Positions 7,579-13,274 of a stretch of DNA of 13,274 nucleotides are shown here, one piece after another (within the stretch, counting starts at the first letter, position 1; each line of letters starts with the position of its first letter). The position numbers and the translations under genes are program-made. The DNA lies in contig CAIYXE010000003.1 in the NCBI GenBank assembly GCA_903930095.1, positions 1 through 13,274 on the forward strand. The letters run 5' to 3'. The notes below the pieces were generated by a model that did not search any database, was not told the DNA's origin, and was given only the letters and a program-made list of their open reading frames with translations. Source of the stretch: an uncultured Hyphomicrobiales bacterium (GTDB lineage: Bacteria; Pseudomonadota; Alphaproteobacteria; Rhizobiales; Aestuariivirgaceae).

Positions 7579-8328
7579 ATGGATATCGTTGATCTCAGGG
7601 AGTTCTACGGCAGCCGGCTTGGTTTGGCTACCCGGCGCTCGCTTGCGGGCCGCCTGCGCCCACGGCTTGGCAGTCTTGCCGGTGGTCGTGTCATGGGGCT
7701 GGGCTATGCCATGCCCTACCTCGCCGACTGTCTGCCTAATGCCGAAACACAGCTCGCCTTCATGATGGCCCGGCAAGGCGTGTTCCGTTGGCCGGACGAG
7801 GGTGCCGTGCAATCAGCACTCGTGGACGAATGCGACTTGCCGTTACTGGAAAGCGTGGTGGACGTGGCCCTTGTGGTCCACGGTCTCGAGCTTACGGACG
7901 CGCCGCAGGAGATGCTGCGCGAGGTCTGGCGCGTTCTGGCCCCGCAGGGCAGGCTTTTCCTGGTTGTCCCGAACCGCCGCGGGGTTTGGGCGCGATTCGA
8001 TACCTCGCCCTTCGGCTACGGGCAGCCCTTTTCGAGGCCTCAGCTTTCCGGACTACTTCGGGAGGCCCGGTTCTCTGTGGTCTCATGGTCCCATGCACTG
8101 TACTTTCCACCTTCCACCCGGAGCACCGTGCTCTCTGCGGCACCCGCAATCGAAGGACTGGGCTCCCGGCTGATGCCGGCCTTGTCCGGCGTCATCATCG
8201 TGGAAGCGGTGAAACAGCTCTATGCAATTGCCTCCGGCAAGCGTGCCCGCCGGATCTCGCCGCGGGTCCGGCCAGCTTTGGCCCCTTTGCCCACGACCCG
8301 TCGCCTGGAGCCCGGCGGCGGCGCGTAG
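7579..8328 (+). CDS. Class I SAM-dependent methyltransferase-like protein
   Basis: A 249-residue protein with the outline of a Methyltransf_11-type Rossmann fold. A weak motif I (GGRVMGLGYAMPYL, about 36-49) lacks the usual acidic residue and full GxGxG. Later signals are DVALVVHGLELTDAP and the post-motif EVWRVLAPQGRLFLVVPNRRG, which is typical of this family. The C-terminal part (about 185-249) is basic and proline-rich, without recognised motifs. Genes of this kind are commonly found divergent from gloB in alphaproteobacteria, but the substrate is unknown. The ATG at 7579 is preceded by GGGAG four bases upstream. The degenerate motif I leaves open whether it still binds SAM. The gene ends before a strong palindromic terminator. 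Confidence 0.8.
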   Translation: MDIVDLREFYGSRLGLATRRSLAGRLRPRLGSLAGGRVMGLGYAMPYLADCLPNAETQLAFMMARQGVFRWPDEGAVQSALVDECDLPLLESVVDVALVVHGLELTDAPQEMLREVWRVLAPQGRLFLVVPNRRGVWARFDTSPFGYGQPFSRPQLSGLLREARFSVVSWSHALYFPPSTRSTVLSAAPAIEGLGSRLMPALSGVIIVEAVKQLYAIASGKRARRISPRVRPALAPLPTTRRLEPGGGA

Positions 8329-8364
8329 GACAGGATTGCATTTCCCGGGCTGGCGCCTATGAAT

Positions 8365-8385
8365 AGCCCGCCGCGGCGGGCTTTA
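8365..8385 (+). terminator. Palindromic intrinsic terminator after the methyltransferase-like gene
   Basis: A perfect 18-base palindrome (8365-8382), AGCCCGCC-GC-GGCGGGCT, is followed by a short T run (TTTA, including the last palindrome base). It can fold into a seven-base-pair GC-rich stem with a four-base loop. It lies 36 bases after the stop at 8328 and separates the methyltransferase-like gene from the aromatic operon. Confidence 0.7.
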
Positions 8386-8425
8386 CCGCCAGACAACGCA
8401 GAGCAAGACTGAGTCCCGCGAACGA

Positions 8426-9205
8426 ATGACCGCCTCTTCCCCCGATACCGTGTTGGACGCCATCAGGCGGGAAATTGACGCGATCGATGATCAGATTCTT
8501 ATTCTCCTGGAGCGCCGTTTCGTGGCGTCGGGCCGTGTGAAGGCCAGCAAGGCCCAAGACGGATCAATCGCCTCATCCCCTTTCCGGCCGTCGCGGGAGG
8601 CGACCATGCTCCGCCGTCTGATCGCCCGGAGCGGCACGGACGTTTCCTCAGATGTCGTGGTGCGGCTCTGGAGGGTCATCTTGTCTGCTTCGACCCAAGT
8701 CCAGGCCCCCGTCACCCTCCACCTTGACCAGGCTCTTGGCAATGATCTTGAGACAAGGCTCCTGGTCGGCCAGCATTTTTGCGGAATGCCCGTAGAACTG
8801 CATGGATCTCCCTCCGCGGCCCTCGCTGCGCTGCGTGATGCAAAAGGAGACCTGGCCATCGTTGGTACCGCAACAGACTGGGCTCAAGACTTCTCGCCAG
8901 CTGAGAAGGGGTCCGCCCGGGTCATTGGAACACTGCCGGTGATCTCCGGCGGCACTCAGCCGCAGCTTCTCGTTTTCGGTCATGCGGAGCCGCGGGAGAG
9001 CGGTGACGACGAGACTCTTATCCTCAGCCTGGGGGAAGCGCCTGCACTTGCGTCGTCTCTCTGGCAGGTTGCTGCAGGACGCTTCACGCTCACGAGCCTG
9101 CCTGGCTTTCTCAGCGAGGATGCGGTCTTTCGCGGCTCCGCCCAGTTTCCACCAGATGCCTGCATCGCCGGGCGCTGCCCGCGTCCCATCAAGGTCTTGC
9201 CATGA
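8426..9205 (+). CDS. AroQ-type chorismate mutase with C-terminal prephenate dehydratase-like remnant domain
   Basis: Converts chorismate to prephenate, the branch point to phenylalanine and tyrosine. Residues 5-95 are an AroQ helical domain. By alignment with E. coli PheA the catalytic residues are present: Arg14, Arg31, Lys42, the Arg57-Glu58 pair, and the glutamine in SASTQ near residue 92. Residues about 95-259 are not part of AroQ. They resemble, only faintly, the two-lobed prephenate dehydratase fold (a [20 protein letters not shown] segment), but no TRF catalytic motif or ACT regulatory domain is visible, so dehydratase activity is unlikely. Similar long chorismate mutases occur next to hisC and tyrC in related bacteria. 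The stop overlaps the next start (ATGA). No strong ribosome binding site precedes ATG 8426. Confidence 0.87.
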   Translation: MTASSPDTVLDAIRREIDAIDDQILILLERRFVASGRVKASKAQDGSIASSPFRPSREATMLRRLIARSGTDVSSDVVVRLWRVILSASTQVQAPVTLHLDQALGNDLETRLLVGQHFCGMPVELHGSPSAALAALRDAKGDLAIVGTATDWAQDFSPAEKGSARVIGTLPVISGGTQPQLLVFGHAEPRESGDDETLILSLGEAPALASSLWQVAAGRFTLTSLPGFLSEDAVFRGSAQFPPDACIAGRCPRPIKVLP

Positions 9206-10302
9206 CAATGACGTCACATTCCCGACCGCAGCCCAGGCCCGGCATTCTGGATATTTCGCCATATGTGCCGGGTAAGAGCGGGCCAAAGGGAGCAAAGGTC
9301 CACAAGCTCTCGTCCAATGAATCGCCCTTCGGTGCCAGTGCCATGGCTGTGGCCGCCTACAAGGCGGCGGGTGACCGGCTCGAGCTTTATCCTGACGGGG
9401 CCGCCACGCTGCTCAGGTCCGCGATTGCCAGCCGCTACGGCCTCATGGCCGAGCACATCGTCTGCGGTGCGGGCTCTGATGAGCTGTTGCAGCTGCTGGC
9501 GCACGCCTATCTGGGTCCCGGCGATGAGGCGATCTACAGCCAGTATGGCTTTCTCGTCTATCCCATCGCGATCCAATCCAACGGCGCCACAGCCGTGGTT
9601 GCCCCCGAAACAGATTACCTTGCCGATGTGGATGCCATTCTTGCCCGGGTGACCGGCAAGACGCGCATGGTCTTTCTTGCTAACCCCAACAACCCGACGG
9701 GCCGTTATCTTCCCTTCAGCGAAGTCAGGCGCTTGCATGCAGGGCTGCCGGCCGGTGTGCTGCTTGTGCTCGATGCAGCCTATGCGGAATATGTGCGCCG
9801 CAACGATTACGAGGCCGGGCTCGAGCTTGTTGCCACGAGTTCGAACGTCGTGATGACCCGCACATTCTCCAAGATCTACGGTCTGGCGGCGCTGCGTCTT
9901 GGCTGGGCCTATTGCCCGGCGCATGTCGCAGATGTGCTGAACCGTGTGCGTGGTCCTTTCAACATCAGCGGGCCAGCCATTGCGGCGGGTGCCGCGGCCA
10001 TGGCTGATCAGGATTTTGTCGAACGTGCAATCGCCCACAATGACATATGGCTTGGCTGGCTTTCCGCTGAACTCACCCGGCTTGGCCTCGAAGTGACGCC
10101 GAGTGTTGGAAACTTCGTGCTGGTCCATTTTCCTGCGGACGGGGCCCGCAATGCCCACGCCGCCGATTCATATCTCCAGGACAATGGTTTTGTCGTTCGC
10201 CGCATGGATGCTTATGGTCTGCCGGGTGCCTTGCGGATCACGGTCGGAACGCAGGAGGCGAACCATGGTCTCGTCGCCTGCCTGAAGGCGTTCATGTCAT
10301 GA
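9202..10302 (+). CDS. hisC: HisC-type aminotransferase (histidinol-phosphate / aromatic)
   Basis: Fold-type I PLP aminotransferase of 366 residues. Visible residues are NPNNPTG at 161-167, Asp191 in VLDAAYAEY (pairs with the PLP pyridine nitrogen), and the Schiff-base Lys224 in [15 protein letters not shown], with a C-terminal substrate-carboxylate arginine in GALRITVG. The family converts imidazole acetol phosphate to histidinol phosphate with glutamate, and several members also use phenylpyruvate, 4-hydroxyphenylpyruvate or prephenate. Its position between chorismate mutase and TyrC, with four-base overlaps at both ends, argues that the aromatic role is at least part of its job, as described for the hisH-tyrC unit of Zymomonas mobilis. 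Whether it is the only HisC of the genome cannot be told from this window. Confidence 0.92.
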   Translation: MTMTSHSRPQPRPGILDISPYVPGKSGPKGAKVHKLSSNESPFGASAMAVAAYKAAGDRLELYPDGAATLLRSAIASRYGLMAEHIVCGAGSDELLQLLAHAYLGPGDEAIYSQYGFLVYPIAIQSNGATAVVAPETDYLADVDAILARVTGKTRMVFLANPNNPTGRYLPFSEVRRLHAGLPAGVLLVLDAAYAEYVRRNDYEAGLELVATSSNVVMTRTFSKIYGLAALRLGWAYCPAHVADVLNRVRGPFNISGPAIAAGAAAMADQDFVERAIAHNDIWLGWLSAELTRLGLEVTPSVGNFVLVHFPADGARNAHAADSYLQDNGFVVRRMDAYGLPGALRITVGTQEANHGLVACLKAFMS

Positions 10303-11219
10303 GCGTCCAGTTCCGGCGCGTTGCTCTGATCGGAATCGGGCTTATTGGCTCCTCGCTTGCGCACGCCATGCGGCGGAAAGAGCTCGCAGGGGAAATCACC
10401 GGCTTTGCAAGAAGCGAGGCGACACGTGCCAAGGCCAGGGACATGGGATTGGTCGATGCCGTATTCCCCTCTCCGGGAGGGGCGGTGGAAGATGCCGATC
10501 TCGTGATACTCTGCTCGCCTGTCGGCACCTATGCCGCGCTGGCAGCGGAGATTGCGCCGGCGCTGAAGCCAGGCGCGATCCTGACTGACGTTGGCTCGGT
10601 GAAGGGTGCCGTGGTCCGCGATGTTGAGGGGCATGTGCCGCCTGGAGTTCATTTCATTCCCGGTCATCCGATCGCGGGGACGGAGCAGTCCGGTCCTGAA
10701 TCGGGCTTTGCCGAACTTTTCATCAATCGCTGGTGCATCCTGACGCCGCTTCCCGGCGCGGACACGCAGGCGGTGGAAAAGTTGTCGGAGTTCTGGCGAG
10801 GCTGCGGTTCGAATGTCGAGATAATGACGCCCGAGCACCATGACCTGGTGCTCGCGATCACCAGTCATCTTCCTCACCTGATCGCCTACAACATCGTCTC
10901 GACCGCGGCGGACCTCGAGGAAGTCACCTCCTCCGAAGTCATCAAGTATTCCGCTGGCGGCTTCCGGGACTTTACCCGCATAGCAGCCTCCGATCCGACA
11001 ATGTGGCGCGATGTGTTCCTGAACAACAAGGATGCCGTGCTCGAAATGCTGGGCCGCTTTTCCGAAGATCTTTCTGCACTGCAGCGTGCGATCCGCTGGG
11101 GTGACGGCGATACGCTGTTCAACATCTTTTCCCGCTCCCGTCAGATCCGCCGTGGCATTATTGCTGCCGGTCAGGATACGGCGGCGCCCGATTTCGGTCG
11201 TGGCGTTCCAAAGCCCTAG
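10299..11219 (+). CDS. tyrC: Prephenate/arogenate dehydrogenase (TyrC-type)
   Basis: Oxidative decarboxylation of prephenate (to 4-hydroxyphenylpyruvate) or arogenate (to tyrosine) using NAD(P). The N-terminal Rossmann motif is GIGLIG at residues 12-17. The family blocks [20 protein letters not shown], the [10 protein letters not shown] helix with its conserved histidines, and [19 protein letters not shown] are all present. At 306 residues it is a single-domain TyrA/TyrC without chorismate mutase or ACT extension, so the mutase step is supplied by the upstream AroQ gene. It starts within the hisC stop (ATGA) and ends three bases from the convergent DUF2125 gene. Substrate and cofactor preference cannot be fixed by eye. 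Confidence 0.93.
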   Translation: MSVQFRRVALIGIGLIGSSLAHAMRRKELAGEITGFARSEATRAKARDMGLVDAVFPSPGGAVEDADLVILCSPVGTYAALAAEIAPALKPGAILTDVGSVKGAVVRDVEGHVPPGVHFIPGHPIAGTEQSGPESGFAELFINRWCILTPLPGADTQAVEKLSEFWRGCGSNVEIMTPEHHDLVLAITSHLPHLIAYNIVSTAADLEEVTSSEVIKYSAGGFRDFTRIAASDPTMWRDVFLNNKDAVLEMLGRFSEDLSALQRAIRWGDGDTLFNIFSRSRQIRRGIIAAGQDTAAPDFGRGVPKP

Positions 11220-11222
11220 GAT

Positions 11223-12152
11223 CTATTGGAGCGGCTGGAGTTCGGTGAGCTTGAAGGGACCGAGATAGAGTATGCCGTCCTTTGCGATGATCGGTGCCTT
11301 GGCTTCATTCCCCAGCAATCCGAGCATGGCGCGAAGACCCGACTTCTTGTCCTCCGTGAGTTGAAGGTGCGGCGCGAGGATCGCGAGCAGGCCATCAAGG
11401 TCATTCGTTTGCGTGTCGAGCTTGCCGGAAGGTCGGTTCGAATTGTCCAGATTGACTGAACCGGTTCCCGAGTAGTTCACCGTGTCCTGCTGCAAATGGA
11501 ACCGCTCGACCTTGAGCATCCTGTCGGAAGTCAGGGTGCCCACGAACTCTCCTTCCCCGATTGAGAGGGATGGCGTGCCCGGCCGCTGGAGGTTCACGTC
11601 CCTTGCAGAGACTGCGATGTCCGTGCCGCCGGTCACCGACGGCCTGGTGTGCAGCATCAGCAGTGACACGCCGCCGAGGTCTGGCATCGATAGCGCGGGA
11701 ATATCGGCTGAAATCTTGAGCTTCCAGTCACGGTCATAGGTGAGGGCAGCTATGGCTCTCTGGTGGCTTGCGGTACCCCCAGGAACCTCCGTGGTGGCGA
11801 AACTACTCGGCCCATCGAGCAGCGCCACGATCTGCCAGGGCGCGTAGGCCAGTGCGGTGAGAAAGAGAGAGGAAGACTGGATATGTCCGCGGTTCCTCCA
11901 CTCCAGCGCTGGAGAAACACAGGTGAACTCGAAGTGAAAGGGATAGCCGCCCCAGTCTTCCCTGGCGCAAGCGAGGGTCACGCCCTGGGCTGCGAACCTC
12001 GCACGCTCTTCGGCAAACCGGCGCTCGGCGATCCCGGATGCAACGAGCCAGTAGACCGTCCAGAGCAAGGCCAGAAGCAGGACGGCGGCCAAGGGCAGCA
12101 ACATGCGCCAAGATCGGACGGGAGAATTCGGCATTTGATCTCGGGGCATCAT
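11223..12152 (-). CDS. DUF2125 domain-containing membrane-anchored protein
   Basis: A 309-residue protein of the alphaproteobacterial DUF2125 family, function unknown. Residues about 17-38 form one hydrophobic segment after a basic N-terminus (uncleaved signal anchor), so the rest should face the periplasm. The family signature is around residues 62-78: Cys62, then GGYPFHFEFTC with Cys78, the two cysteines being able to form a disulfide. The remainder looks beta-rich with repeated short strands, as in AsmA-like lipid-associated proteins, though that comparison is only an impression. Starts at 12152, 12149 and 12134 are all in frame. None has a good Shine-Dalgarno site, and the first leaves just 22 bases to the divergent neighbour. 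The gene is convergent with tyrC. Confidence 0.87.
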   Translation of the reverse strand: MMPRDQMPNSPVRSWRMLLPLAAVLLLALLWTVYWLVASGIAERRFAEERARFAAQGVTLACAREDWGGYPFHFEFTCVSPALEWRNRGHIQSSSLFLTALAYAPWQIVALLDGPSSFATTEVPGGTASHQRAIAALTYDRDWKLKISADIPALSMPDLGGVSLLMLHTRPSVTGGTDIAVSARDVNLQRPGTPSLSIGEGEFVGTLTSDRMLKVERFHLQQDTVNYSGTGSVNLDNSNRPSGKLDTQTNDLDGLLAILAPHLQLTEDKKSGLRAMLGLLGNEAKAPIIAKDGILYLGPFKLTELQPLQ

Positions 12153-12174
12153 TTGCGTTAGTCAGAAACGCATC

Positions 12175-12717
12175 ATGCAGCAGTTCTGGATTTTTGGCTA
12201 TGGCTCGCTCATGTGGCGGCCCGGGTTCGATTTTCTGCGCAGCGAACCGGCCCTCGTCCACGGCCATCACCGCCGACTCTGTGTCTATTCCCACGTGCAC
12301 CGCGGAACGCCTGATCAGCCGGGACTGGTCCTCGGCCTCGACCGGGGCGGGTCATGTCATGGCCTGGCATTCCAGATCGCCCCGCAGCGCTGGGAAGAGA
12401 CCATTGCCTATCTCCGTGCCCGGGAACAGGTGACATCGGTCTATCTTGAGATGCGCAAGACCGTAAGGCTGCTCACCAGCGGCTTCATCACGGACGCGAC
12501 GACCTATGTCGTGGACAGAAACCATGTCCAGTACGCAGGCGCACTTGGAGAAGATGCACTCATGGAGCATGTATCACGTGGGCAGGGCATTTCCGGCCGA
12601 TGCATCGACTATGTCCAGAATACCGTCGAACATCTGAGAGCCATGAAGATTCATGATCCCACATTGGAACGCCTGGCCCGGAAACTTGCACTTCAGGCAG
12701 CGAGCAGATCCAGCTGA
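12175..12717 (+). CDS. Gamma-glutamylcyclotransferase (ChaC-like)
   Basis: A 180-residue ChaC-family enzyme, expected to split glutathione into 5-oxoproline and cysteinylglycine in the cytoplasm. The substrate-binding loop FGYGSLMW is at residues 7-14, and the catalytic glutamate is Glu84 in YLRAREQVTSVYLE, the arrangement found in ChaC proteins. LVLGLDRGGSCHGLAFQI (about 51-68) and the C-terminal GISGRCIDYVQNTVEHL (about 139-155) also fit the family. It diverges from the DUF2125 gene with only 22 bases between the two ATGs, so its promoter probably lies inside that gene. Its 3' end overlaps the convergent SOS-type gene by 25 bases. Activity on glutathione versus other gamma-glutamyl compounds is inferred from the family. 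Confidence 0.91.
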   Translation: MQQFWIFGYGSLMWRPGFDFLRSEPALVHGHHRRLCVYSHVHRGTPDQPGLVLGLDRGGSCHGLAFQIAPQRWEETIAYLRAREQVTSVYLEMRKTVRLLTSGFITDATTYVVDRNHVQYAGALGEDALMEHVSRGQGISGRCIDYVQNTVEHLRAMKIHDPTLERLARKLALQAASRSS

Positions 12718-13103
12718 ACGGGTCTTGCAAGAGGCCTGGGTTCGGTGATGGCCGGAGGATCCGAACTCACGGCTGCCAGAAGATCGGCCAGAACCTGTTG
12801 CGCACCCTCCTCATCCTGGGCGATGAGGTGGACGTGGATCTCCTCCTCTACGGGCCAGCCTCCGTCGGTATGCGCGCCGCATGAGGTCATGTGAGAATGG
12901 AAGCGCCCGACAGAAACGGCCCGTCGCATTCCGCCCTTCACGTTGACGATGACGAACACAGCGCCCGCGACCGGCGGACAAAGATCGCGGCGATAGATCG
13001 AGTGGATGTAGCGGCGGCCCGATGCGCCGCGCCAATACCAGAACCGTTCACCAAGGCCTGGATCTTCAGGTAGGACGGCAGTGAGGGAGTGACCTTGCAG
13101 CAT
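12693..13103 (-). CDS. Small LexA-controlled protein with C-terminal clamp-binding-like motif
   Basis: Not a named family that I recognise. From ATG 13103 it encodes 136 residues. Residues about 19-110 are a compact alpha/beta domain with FWYWRGASGRRYIHSIY (21-37), a hydrophobic strand AVFVIVN (48-54), and EEIHVHLIAQDEEG (87-100). Residues 115-129 are proline-rich and probably disordered, ending in QLDLL (130-134), which fits the consensus of bacterial sliding-clamp binding peptides. The frame also opens from ATG 13229, but that longer version would contain the promoter and LexA box, so 13103 is preferred. The promoter predicts a leaderless message. The 3' end overlaps the gamma-glutamylcyclotransferase gene. 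The order of domain and tail is seen; an SOS/clamp role is inferred. Confidence 0.75.
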   Translation of the reverse strand: MLQGHSLTAVLPEDPGLGERFWYWRGASGRRYIHSIYRRDLCPPVAGAVFVIVNVKGGMRRAVSVGRFHSHMTSCGAHTDGGWPVEEEIHVHLIAQDEEGAQQVLADLLAAVSSDPPAITEPRPLARPVQLDLLAA

Positions 13104-13105
13104 GA

Positions 13106-13120
13106 GAACAAATATAGAAC
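13106..13120 (-). promoter_or_regulatory. LexA (SOS) box of alphaproteobacterial type
   Basis: On the plus strand the sequence is GAACAAATATAGAAC, an exact GAAC-N7-GAAC direct repeat, equal to GTTC-N7-GTTC on the minus strand. This is the established LexA operator form in alphaproteobacteria. The N7 spacer contains the -10 element of the minus-strand promoter, so LexA binding would block RNA polymerase. Confidence 0.85.
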
Positions 13121-13138
13121 AAACCTCGATCCTGTCAA
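13111..13138 (-). promoter_or_regulatory. Sigma70-type promoter of the SOS-type gene, leaderless start
   Basis: On the minus strand a perfect -35 TTGACA (13138-13133) is separated by 16 bases from a near-consensus -10 TATATT (13116-13111). The ATG at 13103 begins eight bases after the -10 element, where transcription is expected to start, leaving essentially no 5' leader and no room for a Shine-Dalgarno site. Confidence 0.8.
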
Positions 13139-13274
13139 GCGCCTTCAACTGCATTTCGAGAAGCCACAGGACAGACACGTCGCGCAGCCTTCCTGGAACA
13201 TCAGCGATTGTCCGCCGCAACGTGGACATGAGACTCGCCGCTCGCCGTCCCTTTCGGCGACTGCGAAACGTTGC
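13139..13274. other. Right-edge region without a supported gene
   Basis: Upstream of the SOS-type promoter. Both strands have open frames here, including a plus-strand frame from 13102 and one from 13228 that run off the edge, but none shows a recognisable protein or a ribosome binding site. A six-base-pair hairpin (13242-13260) lacks a T tract. A divergent gene beginning near or beyond the edge is possible. Confidence 0.4.

Noticed and set aside
8336..8363. Promoter-like pair TTGCAT - 16 bases - TATGAA before the aromatic operon
   Set aside because: Transcription from it would begin inside the palindromic terminator at 8365-8382, and both hexamers match consensus weakly.
9214..10158. Long antisense open frame (314 codons) opposite the hisC gene
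   Set aside because: The plus strand carries all aminotransferase active-site residues; the antisense frame is a codon-bias shadow.
13102..13274. Plus-strand open frame from 13102 (or 13228) off the right edge, as the LexA-controlled gene
   Set aside because: No plus-strand -35/-10 pair fits around the box, there is no ribosome binding site and the translation is not protein-like. The minus-strand promoter is far better. More sequence to the right would settle it.

Overview
The window is a gene-dense, GC-rich stretch of what looks like an alphaproteobacterial chromosome, probably Hyphomicrobiales (Rhizobiales) or a close relative. The evidence is the translationally coupled order chorismate mutase - HisC-like aminotransferase - TyrC followed by a convergent DUF2125 gene, the neighbouring glyoxalase II / methyltransferase pair, and a LexA-type operator of the alphaproteobacterial form GAAC-N7-GAAC. 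No rRNA, tRNA, insertion sequence, CRISPR array or phage gene was seen. Coding density and base composition look uniform, apart from a short AT-rich patch near 13100-13125.

Layout. Positions 1-2241 hold a plus-strand operon with three successive ATGA overlaps: a MOSC-domain protein, mobA, mobB and a DUF924 protein. The first three act in or around molybdenum-cofactor metabolism. Positions 2345-4861 encode a large FAD-dependent oxidoreductase fused to a GcvT-like folate domain (dimethylglycine/sarcosine dehydrogenase type). Positions 4947-6745 carry two overlapping EamA/DMT transporter genes. A glyoxalase II gene (gloB) follows on the minus strand, convergent with the second transporter and divergent from a SAM-methyltransferase-like gene at 7579-8328, which ends at a palindromic terminator. 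Positions 8426-11219 form the aromatic amino acid unit: AroQ-type chorismate mutase with an extra C-terminal domain, HisC-type aminotransferase and prephenate/arogenate dehydrogenase, again linked by ATGA overlaps. A DUF2125 membrane-anchored protein (minus) and a ChaC-like gamma-glutamylcyclotransferase (plus) then diverge from a 22-base gap.

The most interesting locus is the right end. A small minus-strand gene (12693-13103) has a strong sigma70-type promoter whose -10 element lies inside a perfect GAAC-N7-GAAC LexA box, and the promoter spacing places the transcript start at or next to the ATG, so the mRNA should be leaderless. The predicted 136-residue protein ends in a proline-rich tail carrying QLDLL, which fits the bacterial sliding-clamp (DnaN) binding consensus. 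Together these suggest an SOS-induced, clamp-binding protein of unknown function. The operator and motif are read directly from the sequence; the function is inference.
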